DNA of 12,893 nucleotides from RGIG5327 sp045612485 (GTDB lineage: Bacteria > Verrucomicrobiota > Lentisphaeria > Victivallales > UBA1829): assembly GCA_045612485.1 (NCBI GenBank), contig JAZKZE010000101.1:1-12893 (forward strand), written 5' to 3'. The notes beneath the pieces are model-generated. The model did no database searches, was not told the origin of the DNA, and saw only the letters and a program-made list of their open reading frames with translations. Within the stretch, counting starts at the first letter, position 1. Each line of letters opens with the position of its first letter. Below are positions 6,388-12,893 of this stretch, piece by piece. The position numbers and the translations under genes were made by a program.

Positions 6388-7659
6388 TTATCTCTTGAAT
6401 GTCTGCGCCCTCTTGGGGCCTACTGAAATAATGCCGGCTTTGGCATTGACCAGTTCGCAGACTCTTTCCAGATATTTTTTCGCATTTTCCGGAAGCTCGT
6501 CCCAGCATGTTGCCGTATTGGTGGGCTGCTTCCAGCCGGGATGGGATTCATAGATCGGCTCGATTCTGTCAAGTGCTGCTGTATCCGCCGGGAAATCTGT
6601 ATAAATTTCACCGTCGATCTTGTAAGCAGTACAGATCTTGACTTCATCCAGATCATCCAGAACATCCAGTTTGGTGATGGCAAGATAATCCACACCGTTG
6701 ATCATGCAACTGTGACGGGCGGCAACCGCATCCAGCCAGCCGCAACGGCGGGGACGGCCGGTGGTAGCACCGAATTCGCCGCCTTTATTACGGAGGGCAT
6801 CGCCTTCTTCGTTTTTAAGCTCGGTGGGGAAAGGTCCTTCACCCACACGGGTGGTATAGGCTTTCAGAACACCCCAGACTGTATCCACGTTTCTGGGAGC
6901 GATCCCGGCTCCGGTACAGGCTCCGCCGCTTGTGGTATTGCTGCTGGTGACAAAGGGATAAGTACCATGGTCAATATCCAGAAGCATACCCTGGGCACCT
7001 TCCAGAAGAATCTCTTTCTTTTCCGCAATGGCTTTATTGACGGTGACGATGGAGTCCTTGACGTAGGGTTTCAGAAATTCAATGGCGGGTTTGAGCTTTG
7101 CAAGTTCTGCATCTGCATCCAGAGCTTCCATTCCCTGGGGGACATACAGCTCATTATAGGCTTTCACTTCATCTCTGAAATGGGCTTCAAATCTTGCATC
7201 GTCCAGCATCTCCAATGCACGGATACCGGTACGGCTCATCTTGGAGGTGTAGGCAGGACCGATACCGCGCATGGTTGTACCGATCTTTTTGCCGGGATCC
7301 GCTTTCTTTTCTTTGAAAGCATCCAGCAGTTTGTGCCAGGGCATGATGAGGTGGGCTCTGGCAGAAAGTTCCACACAAGAAATATCAATGCCTCTTTCTG
7401 CAAGTTTTTCCATTTCCAGTTTCAGTTCGGCAGGGTCAACGACCACACCGTTACCGATGACACAGGCGGTTCCTTTCCGGAGGATCCCGGAAGGAACGAT
7501 GTGAAGAACAAACTTTTCCGGTCCCACTTCCACAGTGTGACCGGCATTGTTGCCGCCCTGATAACGGACGACCATTTCTGCATTCTGGGTAAGGACGTCA
7601 ATGATCTTGCCTTTACCTTCGTCGCCCCACTGGACTCCGACAAGTACGCTTACTGACAT
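6388..7659 (-). CDS. purA: Adenylosuccinate synthetase
   Basis: The enzyme joins IMP and aspartate using GTP to give adenylosuccinate, the first committed step of AMP synthesis in the cytoplasm. The protein is 423 residues, normal for bacterial PurA. The N-terminal signature VGVQWGDEGKGK (residues 7-18) contains Asp13 and Lys16, and NNAGHTV contains His41, the classic catalytic Asp/His pair. Further conserved stretches are GTTMRGIGPAY (from about residue 128), TTGRPRRCGWLD, the guanine-binding TKLDVLDDL, and the C-terminal ISVGPKRAQT. The ATG is preceded closely by GGTGA, a short spacing of 4 bases. It starts 33 bases after ackA ends, so the two are probably co-transcribed and stop at the terminator beyond the purA end. 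The annotation is secure. Confidence 0.97.
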   Translation of the reverse strand: MSVSVLVGVQWGDEGKGKIIDVLTQNAEMVVRYQGGNNAGHTVEVGPEKFVLHIVPSGILRKGTACVIGNGVVVDPAELKLEMEKLAERGIDISCVELSARAHLIMPWHKLLDAFKEKKADPGKKIGTTMRGIGPAYTSKMSRTGIRALEMLDDARFEAHFRDEVKAYNELYVPQGMEALDADAELAKLKPAIEFLKPYVKDSIVTVNKAIAEKKEILLEGAQGMLLDIDHGTYPFVTSSNTTSGGACTGAGIAPRNVDTVWGVLKAYTTRVGEGPFPTELKNEEGDALRNKGGEFGATTGRPRRCGWLDAVAARHSCMINGVDYLAITKLDVLDDLDEVKICTAYKIDGEIYTDFPADTAALDRIEPIYESHPGWKQPTNTATCWDELPENAKKYLERVCELVNAKAGIISVGPKRAQTFKR

Positions 7660-7692
7660 ATTTTCACCATTACTCTTTTATTTAACTGTTGA

Positions 7693-8898
7693 TTATTTTG
7701 CGGCAGCCAGCACATTACTTGTATTGCGGGCGATCATAAGCTCTTCATTTGTGGGCATGACGATAGCCATGAATTTGCTGTCATCTGTGGAGATGATACC
7801 CTTGCTGCAACCGGCATTTTTTGCATCGTCGATTTTGATGCCCAGGCAGCTGATTGCATCCAGGATGGCTTTACGGGTGTTGGTGGAGTGTTCACCGATA
7901 CCGCCTGTGAAGACAATGGCATCTGCACCGCCGACGAGTACATAGTAGGAACCGATGTATTTTACGATCCTGCGGATGAACATATTGAGTGCAAGCCGGG
8001 CGCGTTCATTGCCGTTTGCTGCGGCATTTTCGATGTCGCGCATATCGCCGCTTCCGATACCGGCAACAGCCAAAAGACCGGATTTCTTGTTGAGGAGGGT
8101 ATCCACTTCTTCAGCGGTAGCACCAAGCTGAACAAGGCGGAGAACTGCGGCAGGATCCATGTCACCGCTTCTGGTACCCATCATCAGACCTTCCAGGGGG
8201 GTGAGTCCCATGGTGGTGTCGATGACTTTACCGTTTTTCACAGCCGCCATACTGCAGCCGTTGCCCAGGTGACAGGTGATGATGGTCACATCTTCTTTCT
8301 TTTTGCCCAGAAATTCGGCGGTGGCGTTGGTCACAAAGTTATGGCTTGTGCCGTGGAAACCGTATTTACGGATGCCGTATTTTGTGTAGTAATCATAAGG
8401 AATGGCATACAGATAGGCTTCCGGGGGCATGGTCTGATGGAATTCTGTATCGAATACAGCCACATTGGGAACGCCTTTGAAAATCTCTTCACATGCTTCG
8501 ATACCCATAAGGTTGGCGGGGTTGTGGAGCGGTCCGAGGGGGAAGCATTCACGGATGATATCTTTTACGTTCTGGTCAACGAGAACGGGTTTGGTGATTT
8601 TTTCGCCGCCGTGGAGAACGCGGTGACCGATAGCAGTGACTTCGGAAAGACTTTTGAGAACGCCCACTTCAGGATCTACAAGTTTGTCACAGACAGCGCG
8701 GAGAGCGTCACCGTGATTGGCTACTTTGGGCATTTCTTCCATTTTGAAACCGTCGGCACGTTTGAACACCAGATTGGGTTTATCGGTGCCTACTCTTTCC
8801 ACAAGACCGCTGGCGATGACTTTTTCATCTGCCCCTTCCATGGCGAAGAGTGTGAATTTGAGGGAGGAACTTCCGGAGTTGAGAACAAGTACTTTCAT
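7693..8898 (-). CDS. ackA: Acetate kinase
   Basis: ASKHA-fold kinase of 401 residues interconverting acetate plus ATP and acetyl phosphate plus ADP. It is used for substrate-level ATP formation in fermentation or for acetate activation. The N-terminal signature MKVLVLNSGSSSLKF includes Asn7. Other active-site positions visible are Arg93 in GHRVLHGG, Asp150 in FDTEFHQTMP, Arg243 in MGTRSGDMDP, FTGGIGEHS, and Glu385 near the end. HLGNGCS has Cys where Ala is more usual. The frame stays open 30 codons further upstream, but the ATG at 8898 is chosen because AAAGGAAA lies 8 bases before it and the family signature starts exactly there. The promoter is readable just upstream. The usual partner pta (phosphotransacetylase) is absent from the window. 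Confidence 0.97.
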   Translation of the reverse strand: MKVLVLNSGSSSLKFTLFAMEGADEKVIASGLVERVGTDKPNLVFKRADGFKMEEMPKVANHGDALRAVCDKLVDPEVGVLKSLSEVTAIGHRVLHGGEKITKPVLVDQNVKDIIRECFPLGPLHNPANLMGIEACEEIFKGVPNVAVFDTEFHQTMPPEAYLYAIPYDYYTKYGIRKYGFHGTSHNFVTNATAEFLGKKKEDVTIITCHLGNGCSMAAVKNGKVIDTTMGLTPLEGLMMGTRSGDMDPAAVLRLVQLGATAEEVDTLLNKKSGLLAVAGIGSGDMRDIENAAANGNERARLALNMFIRRIVKYIGSYYVLVGGADAIVFTGGIGEHSTNTRKAILDAISCLGIKIDDAKNAGCSKGIISTDDSKFMAIVMPTNEELMIARNTSNVLAAAK

Positions 8899-8936
8899 TT
8901 CTATTTTCCTTTCTGTTTTGAAAAAATACATGATAC

Positions 8937-8964
8937 AATATAGCACATCTTTTGTGAAAGTAAA
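8937..8964 (-). promoter_or_regulatory. Promoter of ackA-purA
   Basis: Read leftward, there is TTTACT at -35 (8964-8959) and an extended -10 TGCTATATT, with the TATATT hexamer at 8942-8937 and a 16-bp spacer. The start would be near 8930, giving a leader of about 30 bases that contains the ribosome binding site. The in-frame upstream extension of ackA lies over this promoter, another reason to reject it. Confidence 0.55.
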
Positions 8965-9041
8965 AACCTCTTTTGCATATTTTTTCATAAATTTCTCTTT
9001 TTTTATCTATTTTCTCTCTTTTTCCCTGATAAAACACAGTT

Positions 9042-9073
9042 TGATTTGTAAAAAATCATTGCTGTGCTATATT
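9042..9073 (+). promoter_or_regulatory. Promoter and small inverted repeat of the DtxR-type regulator gene
   Basis: TTGTAA (9046-9051) and an extended -10 TGCTATATT (hexamer 9068-9073) are spaced by 16 bp, with a leader of nearly 60 bases to the GTG start. A 6-bp inverted repeat TGATTT/AAATCA (9042-9047, 9053-9058) overlaps the -35 and could be an operator. It does not match a DtxR or MntR consensus that I know. Confidence 0.45.
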
Positions 9074-9138
9074 ATGGATATATTACTGTACCATCGGAGC
9101 AATGATAGAATTTTTTTCTTACAACAAGGATCATACCA

Positions 9139-9840
9139 GTGAAAAATATTGAGATATCCAGCAGTCTTGAAGACTATCTTGAGGCTATTGCCTGTATCGT
9201 GGAAACCAACGGGCATGCCCATACAAAAGATATTGCCCAGCGTCTGAATGTAAAGATGCCTTCTGTATCCAATGCTTTGCAGATCCTTGCGGCAAAAGGG
9301 CTGGTGAAATATCAGTCCCATACGCCCGTGGTGCTTACCGCCGCCGGGACACAGCGAGCTGCGGTGATCCGCCGCAGACATACGGTTCTCAAAACCTTTT
9401 TTACAGATATACTGAAACTTTCCGAAGAAGAGGCGGATCTTGTTGCCTGCCGGGTGGAACATACGGTGGGGGAAAAGGTCATGTCCCGTTTTGTCGTTCT
9501 CACAGAAGGCGTTATGAACCGCCCGGAAAGTGCTTCTTTGCGGGAGTATCTGGCAAAGACCATGCCGGAGATCGGTGCGGATTCCGGTACAGAGGATCTT
9601 TATCCTTTAAGTTCTCTTGAAGAAGGGGAATCCTGTGAAGTCATCCGGGTGGGCAAAGGGCTGAAAGGAATCAAAAAATTTGCAGATATGGGACTTGTGA
9701 CCGGTACGCTCCTCACCATGGAAGGCCGTGCGCCTTTCGGAGATCTTCTGCGGGTGAGGATCATGGGAACAAGTCTGATGCTGAGAGAGTGTGATGCGGC
9801 TATGATCTTTGTCCGCAAACACCTGTCCATCAATCTGTAA
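9139..9840 (+). CDS. DtxR/MntR-family metal-dependent repressor with FeoA-like domain
   Basis: Cytoplasmic DNA-binding regulator of 233 residues that would repress metal uptake genes when Fe(II) or Mn(II) is bound. Residues 1-70 form the winged helix-turn-helix (HTKDIAQRLNVKMPSVSNALQIL, then KGLVKY). Residues about 75-145 form the dimerisation and metal-binding domain, with ACRVEH giving Cys104, Glu107 and His108. Residues about 155-230 form an SH3-like FeoA domain (SLEEGESCEVIRV, FADMGLVTGT). The N-terminal ligand is Asp12 in LEDYLE, as in MntR, whereas Cys104 follows the DtxR/IdeR pattern, so which metal it senses is open. The start is GTG, with AAGGA 8 bases upstream. It is divergent from ackA and converges with an AraC gene 2 bases beyond its stop. 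No metal transporter is in the window. Confidence 0.9.
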   Translation: MKNIEISSSLEDYLEAIACIVETNGHAHTKDIAQRLNVKMPSVSNALQILAAKGLVKYQSHTPVVLTAAGTQRAAVIRRRHTVLKTFFTDILKLSEEEADLVACRVEHTVGEKVMSRFVVLTEGVMNRPESASLREYLAKTMPEIGADSGTEDLYPLSSLEEGESCEVIRVGKGLKGIKKFADMGLVTGTLLTMEGRAPFGDLLRVRIMGTSLMLRECDAAMIFVRKHLSINL

Positions 9841-9842
9841 AA

Positions 9843-10706
9843 TCATTCTGTGAGCGTTTTCAGAAGTTCCAGTTCCCTGAATTTGCCCGGGGAAATACCT
9901 GATTTACTGCGGAATACTTTTGAAAAATAATTTCCATTTTCAAAACCGCATTTCTGGGCGATTTCTGAAATGCTGTATTTTTCATCCGCCAGGAGCTTTT
10001 TTGCCTCCCGGAGCCGGACAATACTTAAATATTCCCGGAAGGAAAATCCTGTTGTTACGTGGAAAAGACGGGAAAGATGAAATTTGCTCACTCCCAGATG
10101 TTCCGCCAGATCTTCCAGATGCAGAGGGGAGGCAAAATTCCGTTCCAGATACATTTTTGCATAAGCCGCAAGCACTGCCGGTGAAGAACTGATTTTTCCC
10201 TTTGCCGGGGGGAGGGGGGATTCCGGAATATTTTTCTCTTCCGTATATAATGCCTGCCAGATAAGAAGGAGAATATTTAAAAGTCTGGCATTTTCCATAG
10301 CCTTGCCCACGCCGGCTTTTACACTGTCAAACCGCATTCTTTCTGCAATCATTTTTATCTCTATGACAGTTTCCCGGGGCAGACGGGATAGATGGGAATT
10401 ATTGAATACCTTGAAAAAAATGGCGGCATCCCAGGCAAAATTTACATACAAAACCTTCAAATTCTCTTTGAAATCAAAAACGTCCCTGTGGAGAGTTCCC
10501 GCAGGGACGATGAGAGATTCTCCGGGGGAGGCAAAATACTCTCTCTGCCTGTCCCCTTCTTTGAAGATAAGCCGGATCTTTCCGCTTAAAACGTGGAGAA
10601 ATTCGTGATTGTAAGATTTATGGAATTTTTCCGCCCATGTGGAATCATACATGATCCCTGCCATATAACGGATCGACGGCAGATGGTTGAAAAATTCCAT
10701 ATTCAT
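9843..10706 (-). CDS. AraC-family transcriptional regulator with N-terminal cupin domain
   Basis: About 287 residues. An N-terminal cupin-like sensor domain (HEFLHVLSGKIRL near residues 34-46, PGESLIVPAGTLH near 61-73) is followed by a linker rich in Pro and Ser. The C-terminal AraC/XylS domain has two helix-turn-helix units, LEDLAEHLGVSKFHLSRLF (about 197-215) and ISEIAQKCGFENGNYFSKVF (about 246-265), then GISPGKFR. Such proteins usually activate sugar or secondary metabolism genes after ligand binding, but the ligand cannot be read here. It follows thyX by 30 bases and converges with the metalloregulator. The start is uncertain: ATG at 10706 is chosen, while a TTG at 10718 and an ATG at 10700 are in frame and none has a recognisable Shine-Dalgarno. 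Confidence 0.88.
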   Translation of the reverse strand: MNMEFFNHLPSIRYMAGIMYDSTWAEKFHKSYNHEFLHVLSGKIRLIFKEGDRQREYFASPGESLIVPAGTLHRDVFDFKENLKVLYVNFAWDAAIFFKVFNNSHLSRLPRETVIEIKMIAERMRFDSVKAGVGKAMENARLLNILLLIWQALYTEEKNIPESPLPPAKGKISSSPAVLAAYAKMYLERNFASPLHLEDLAEHLGVSKFHLSRLFHVTTGFSFREYLSIVRLREAKKLLADEKYSISEIAQKCGFENGNYFSKVFRSKSGISPGKFRELELLKTLTE

Positions 10707-10736
10707 CTTTTTTTTCAAGCGGAGGGAAAGGAATTC

Positions 10737-11438
10737 TTACCACTCATCCCCGATGCTTCTGTAATATTCTGCCACGTTGGGGATGATGGGCTTGATCAGC
10801 TGTTTGATCGCCTGTGCATACTGACGGATCTCCCACTGGGCATGATCACTGTCCCGCAGGGAAAGGAAGTGAAGAAGATTGTTGAGGTCAACGGTTCCCC
10901 AGAAAGTCACCATCATATTCTGGGGAAGGACGCCTCTTGCCTGTTCCCGGCATACTCCGCCTTCCAGAAGTTTATTGTAAAGTGCAAGAGAATCCACATT
11001 CTGTTTCCGGATCATTTCCAGATAAGCTGCATCATCAAAATCGGGGCTGTCCACAGATGCCTGACGGTTGGTTTCCGCCTGTTTCCGCAGTTTGCCGGGC
11101 GTATAGAATTCCAGGTCGATCTCTGTATAGCGGCGGGAGATCTCGTTATAGGACCATGTGCGGTGGCGGTGCCACTGACCGCGGATAAAAAGAGGACAGT
11201 GGATGCTGAAGGTAAAGACCAGATGTTCCAGAGGACTGGTGTGACGGTTTTCAATAAGATATTTGAGAAGGGTCACATCCCGTTCATCCATTGTGTTTTT
11301 GAGTTTCCCGAAGGAAACGCGGGCGGCATTGACGATGGTTGTTTCGCTTCCGAGATGATCGATCAAGCCGACCCACCCCTGTCCGTCAAGGACTTTTACA
11401 TGATTTTCCGGCGGGGTGTTCAAGTGTTGTGTACTCAT
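10737..11438 (-). CDS. thyX: FAD-dependent thymidylate synthase
   Basis: The enzyme methylates dUMP to dTMP with methylene-tetrahydrofolate, using FAD and NADPH, in the cytoplasm. It leaves tetrahydrofolate rather than dihydrofolate, unlike ThyA. The ThyX signature RHRX7S is exact at residues 91-101 (RHRTWSYNEIS) and is followed by RRYTE. RHTSPLEH (65-72) and QWEIRQYA near the C-terminus are also family positions. At 233 residues it is of usual length. AGGA lies 7 bases before the ATG, and a promoter is readable between it and the pseudokinase gene. The AraC gene follows closely and may share its transcript. The assignment is secure. No thyA or folA is in this window. Confidence 0.96.
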   Translation of the reverse strand: MSTQHLNTPPENHVKVLDGQGWVGLIDHLGSETTIVNAARVSFGKLKNTMDERDVTLLKYLIENRHTSPLEHLVFTFSIHCPLFIRGQWHRHRTWSYNEISRRYTEIDLEFYTPGKLRKQAETNRQASVDSPDFDDAAYLEMIRKQNVDSLALYNKLLEGGVCREQARGVLPQNMMVTFWGTVDLNNLLHFLSLRDSDHAQWEIRQYAQAIKQLIKPIIPNVAEYYRSIGDEW

Positions 11439-11472
11439 TTTTTTCTTCCTTTACTTTGTGTTTTTCTGAGAT

Positions 11473-11502
11473 ATGTTATTTTTTTACTTTTTACTTTTTC
11501 AA
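11473..11502 (-). promoter_or_regulatory. Candidate promoter of thyX
   Basis: Read leftward, TTGAAA (11502-11497) overlaps the stop codon of the upstream gene and TAACAT (11478-11473) follows after 18 bp. The spacer is built of tandem GTAAAAA units (TTTTTAC repeated on the plus strand, 11481-11494), an unusual A-tract spacer that may bend the DNA. Alternatively thyX is read through from the upstream gene. Confidence 0.4.
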
Positions 11503-12575
11503 TCCTTTTCTTCCTGCGGAAGGGCATCGTCCGCCTGGATCAGTGCCTCAAGAAGTTTCTGTCTGGAAAGAAATCTTTTTGCTGGATCTTTCATGGTCAT
11601 ACGGTTGAGTATCCCCAGTGTGGGGGTACTTACCCTCACCGCAGGATTTTTTTCGGACAGGGAAGGCAGAATTCCGGTAAGATGTGCTTTTTTCACCACT
11701 TCCGCATCCGGGGAATAAAAGGGCAGTACACCGGAAAGCAGCCGGAAAAAAATGATCCCCAGGGAATACATATCGCTCTGCCAGGAGATCTCTCCATTGG
11801 TGATGTATTCCGGTGACGCATAGAAAAAATTTTCACAGGGAAGCATCTTTGCCCTGTTCTGCTGTAAGAAACTGTTTTGACCCATTCCCAGAATAAGCGG
11901 AACTTTTTTCAAGCCGAACAGGATCTTGGAGGGTTTCAGTCTGCCGTGTGCGCCCCAGAAGGAATATTCTTTATCCAGAAGCGAAGCAAGTGTATATATG
12001 GTATAGAGGGCTTTATGTTCGCAAAGTGGTGCTTTTGCCTGGATAAAAGATTCCATGGAGGGTATTTCCATATATCTGGAAATGTGCCAGCAATATCCTT
12101 TGCTGTCGGATCCGCAGGAGAGGATCGGCGGTGTGATACAGCCGGATTCCTGCCGGGCAAGGGTCATTGCAGAAACTTTTTTCATCATGGAAAGAAAATT
12201 TTCCGGATCTTCCGGAGCCGGATAAAGTTTCAGAACGGCAGTATCGGGGTTTTCCGGAACAGAAGTATTGTTTTCCGGTGTAACAAGGAACGTTGATTTA
12301 TCTTTCTGTGCAGACAGTCTTTTCAGGATAACGTATTTGCCGAATTTGCCGCCCGGCTGCAGGTTTGTACCGGAACTGAAGTTTGGGTTGGACGCATTTC
12401 CGGAAACCGAAAACGGCTGCGGCGTACGGAAACGGTCGGTCTGGGTCGTGACTCTGGAAAGATGCAGTTTATCCGGCAGGGCAGGGCAGTCAGGTGCAAT
12501 ATTATCTGAAACGGAAGTCTTCCCGGCAGGATTCTTCTCCGTTTTCTGCCATTTTTCTGCCATTGTCTTATTCAT
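11499..12575 (-). CDS. Eukaryotic-type protein kinase fold, predicted pseudokinase
   Basis: Protein of 358 residues. Residues 1-75 are rich in Ser, Thr, Pro, Asn and Gln and look disordered. From about residue 78 the order of kinase subdomains is recognisable: FGKYVILKRL, then Lys116 in AVLKLY (the VAIK lysine), HGRLKPSKILF at 210-220 in the HRDLKPxN position, LGMG at 229-232 in the DFG position, YASPEY at 252-257 (APE), SDMYSLGIIFFRLLSGVLPF around Asp268, and Arg334 near the end. The glycine-rich loop lacks its glycines, and both the HRD and DFG aspartates are replaced. Catalysis is therefore unlikely, and a scaffold or regulatory role is inferred. No membrane helix or FHA/PASTA domain is seen. 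The start ATG has only a distant GGGAAG, and Met5 is an alternative. thyX follows after 60 bases. Confidence 0.82.
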   Translation of the reverse strand: MNKTMAEKWQKTEKNPAGKTSVSDNIAPDCPALPDKLHLSRVTTQTDRFRTPQPFSVSGNASNPNFSSGTNLQPGGKFGKYVILKRLSAQKDKSTFLVTPENNTSVPENPDTAVLKLYPAPEDPENFLSMMKKVSAMTLARQESGCITPPILSCGSDSKGYCWHISRYMEIPSMESFIQAKAPLCEHKALYTIYTLASLLDKEYSFWGAHGRLKPSKILFGLKKVPLILGMGQNSFLQQNRAKMLPCENFFYASPEYITNGEISWQSDMYSLGIIFFRLLSGVLPFYSPDAEVVKKAHLTGILPSLSEKNPAVRVSTPTLGILNRMTMKDPAKRFLSRQKLLEALIQADDALPQEEKD

Positions 12576-12764
12576 AAAATTTTCTGCTTCCCGGTAATGT
12601 TTTTTCCATCCATCAAACGATACTCACCCTTAAATTAATCTTCATAAGAGTCTTTTTCAAGCAATATAACAGAAAAAAACGTTTTTTTGATACATTTTAT
12701 CCGTTCCGGAAGGTTTTTTCAGGATGCACATAAGACTGAAAGCAAAAAATATACACAGCTATCC

Positions 12765-12803
12765 CATAATTTTGTAAAAATGGCATATTTTTACAAAATT
12801 ATG
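12765..12803. repeat. Perfect inverted repeat, 17-bp arms and 5-bp spacer
   Basis: CATAATTTTGTAAAAAT (12765-12781) is matched exactly by its reverse complement ATTTTTACAAAATTATG (12787-12803) around GGCAT. It lies in non-coding DNA about 190 bases upstream of the pseudokinase start and about 85 bases before the Shine-Dalgarno at the right edge. There is no T-run after a GC-rich stem, so it is not a classical terminator. An operator for a dimeric regulator is the likelier reading. Confidence 0.75.
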
Positions 12804-12886
12804 TGCGTAAAGAAATCTGCTTTTAAAAAAGTGATTTTGTCAGATTTTTTCAAAAATACTTCTTTATCCTGTTTTGTGCAACCTTC

Positions 12887-12893
12887 AGGAGAG
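12887..12893 (+). promoter_or_regulatory. Shine-Dalgarno of a gene beginning beyond the right edge
   Basis: The window ends in AGGAGAG after a long non-coding AT-rich stretch. This is a strong ribosome binding site and suggests a rightward gene starting within about 10 bases after the window, divergent from the pseudokinase gene. The start codon itself is not visible. Confidence 0.45.

Larger units (their letters stand above)
12576..12893. other. AT-rich intergenic region, probably divergent control region
   Basis: No convincing coding frame is visible on either strand. Leftward, a TATATT at 12668-12663 could be a -10 element for the pseudokinase gene, but its -35 is poor. The region holds the long inverted repeat at 12765-12803 and a weaker 7-bp inverted repeat AAATCTG/CAGATTT (12813-12819, 12841-12847). 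TTGTCA at 12837-12842 could be a -35 element for a rightward gene, but no good -10 follows at the right distance. The region ends in a Shine-Dalgarno-like sequence. Confidence 0.55.

Noticed and set aside
6541..7656. Long forward open frame (371 codons) opposite purA
   Set aside because: It is a mirror of the purA codon pattern. PurA on the other strand is unmistakable, and the frame has no ribosome binding site or family motif.
7888..8943. Long forward open frame (351 codons) opposite ackA
   Set aside because: It is antisense to a clear acetate kinase gene and runs through the ackA promoter. The translation has no recognisable domain.
8899..8988. Thirty-codon N-terminal extension of ackA
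   Set aside because: It covers the -10 and -35 elements, and the acetate kinase signature starts exactly at the ATG with a good ribosome binding site.
8899..9138. Possible riboswitch or small RNA between ackA and the metalloregulator gene
   Set aside because: Apart from the two promoters and a 6-bp repeat there is no extended GC stem, conserved aptamer or terminator. The rest is T-rich filler.
10593..11816. Forward open frame of 407 codons spanning thyX and its flanks
   Set aside because: It crosses three reverse-strand genes and their gaps. ThyX and the kinase fold are certain on the other strand, so this is a chance frame.

Overview
The window is a dense bacterial chromosomal segment with AT-rich intergenic DNA, nine complete protein genes plus one gene tail, and no rRNA, tRNA, CRISPR array or transposase gene that I can see. 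The mix (SEDS elongasome protein RodA, an AlgI-type O-acetyltransferase pair, a cupin-AraC regulator, a eukaryotic-type kinase fold, FAD-dependent thymidylate synthase ThyX) fits a rod-shaped, probably anaerobic Gram-negative bacterium. A gut member of the PVC group such as Lentisphaerota is my best guess. That guess rests on protein flavour only and is an inference.

Left part (1-3940, + strand): the last codons of an unidentified gene; a tandem hairpin repeat (about 81-203); an unrecognised four-helix membrane protein (232-1206); and a two-gene operon (1371-3872) of a membrane-anchored SGNH-type hydrolase/acyltransferase and an MBOAT O-acyltransferase. This pair resembles the machinery that O-acetylates exported polysaccharides. 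The operon has a readable promoter preceded by two 10-bp direct repeats exactly 21 bp apart, and it ends at a bidirectional terminator shared with galK.

Middle part (3960-8898, - strand): ackA, purA, rodA and galK all run leftward with short gaps. They cover acetate/ATP metabolism, AMP synthesis, cell-wall elongation and galactose entry. A strong intrinsic terminator lies between purA and rodA, so the last two genes depend on readthrough or an unseen promoter.

Right part: ackA is divergent from a DtxR/MntR-type metalloregulator (9139-9840) across a 240-bp region holding two back-to-back promoters that share an 11-bp core. The regulator converges, 2 bp apart, with an AraC regulator that follows thyX on the minus strand. 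Upstream of thyX is a protein with a eukaryotic-type kinase fold whose catalytic Asp residues are both missing, so it is predicted to be a pseudokinase. The last 318 bases are non-coding. They contain a perfect inverted repeat with 17-bp arms and end with a Shine-Dalgarno sequence that suggests a rightward gene starting just outside the window.
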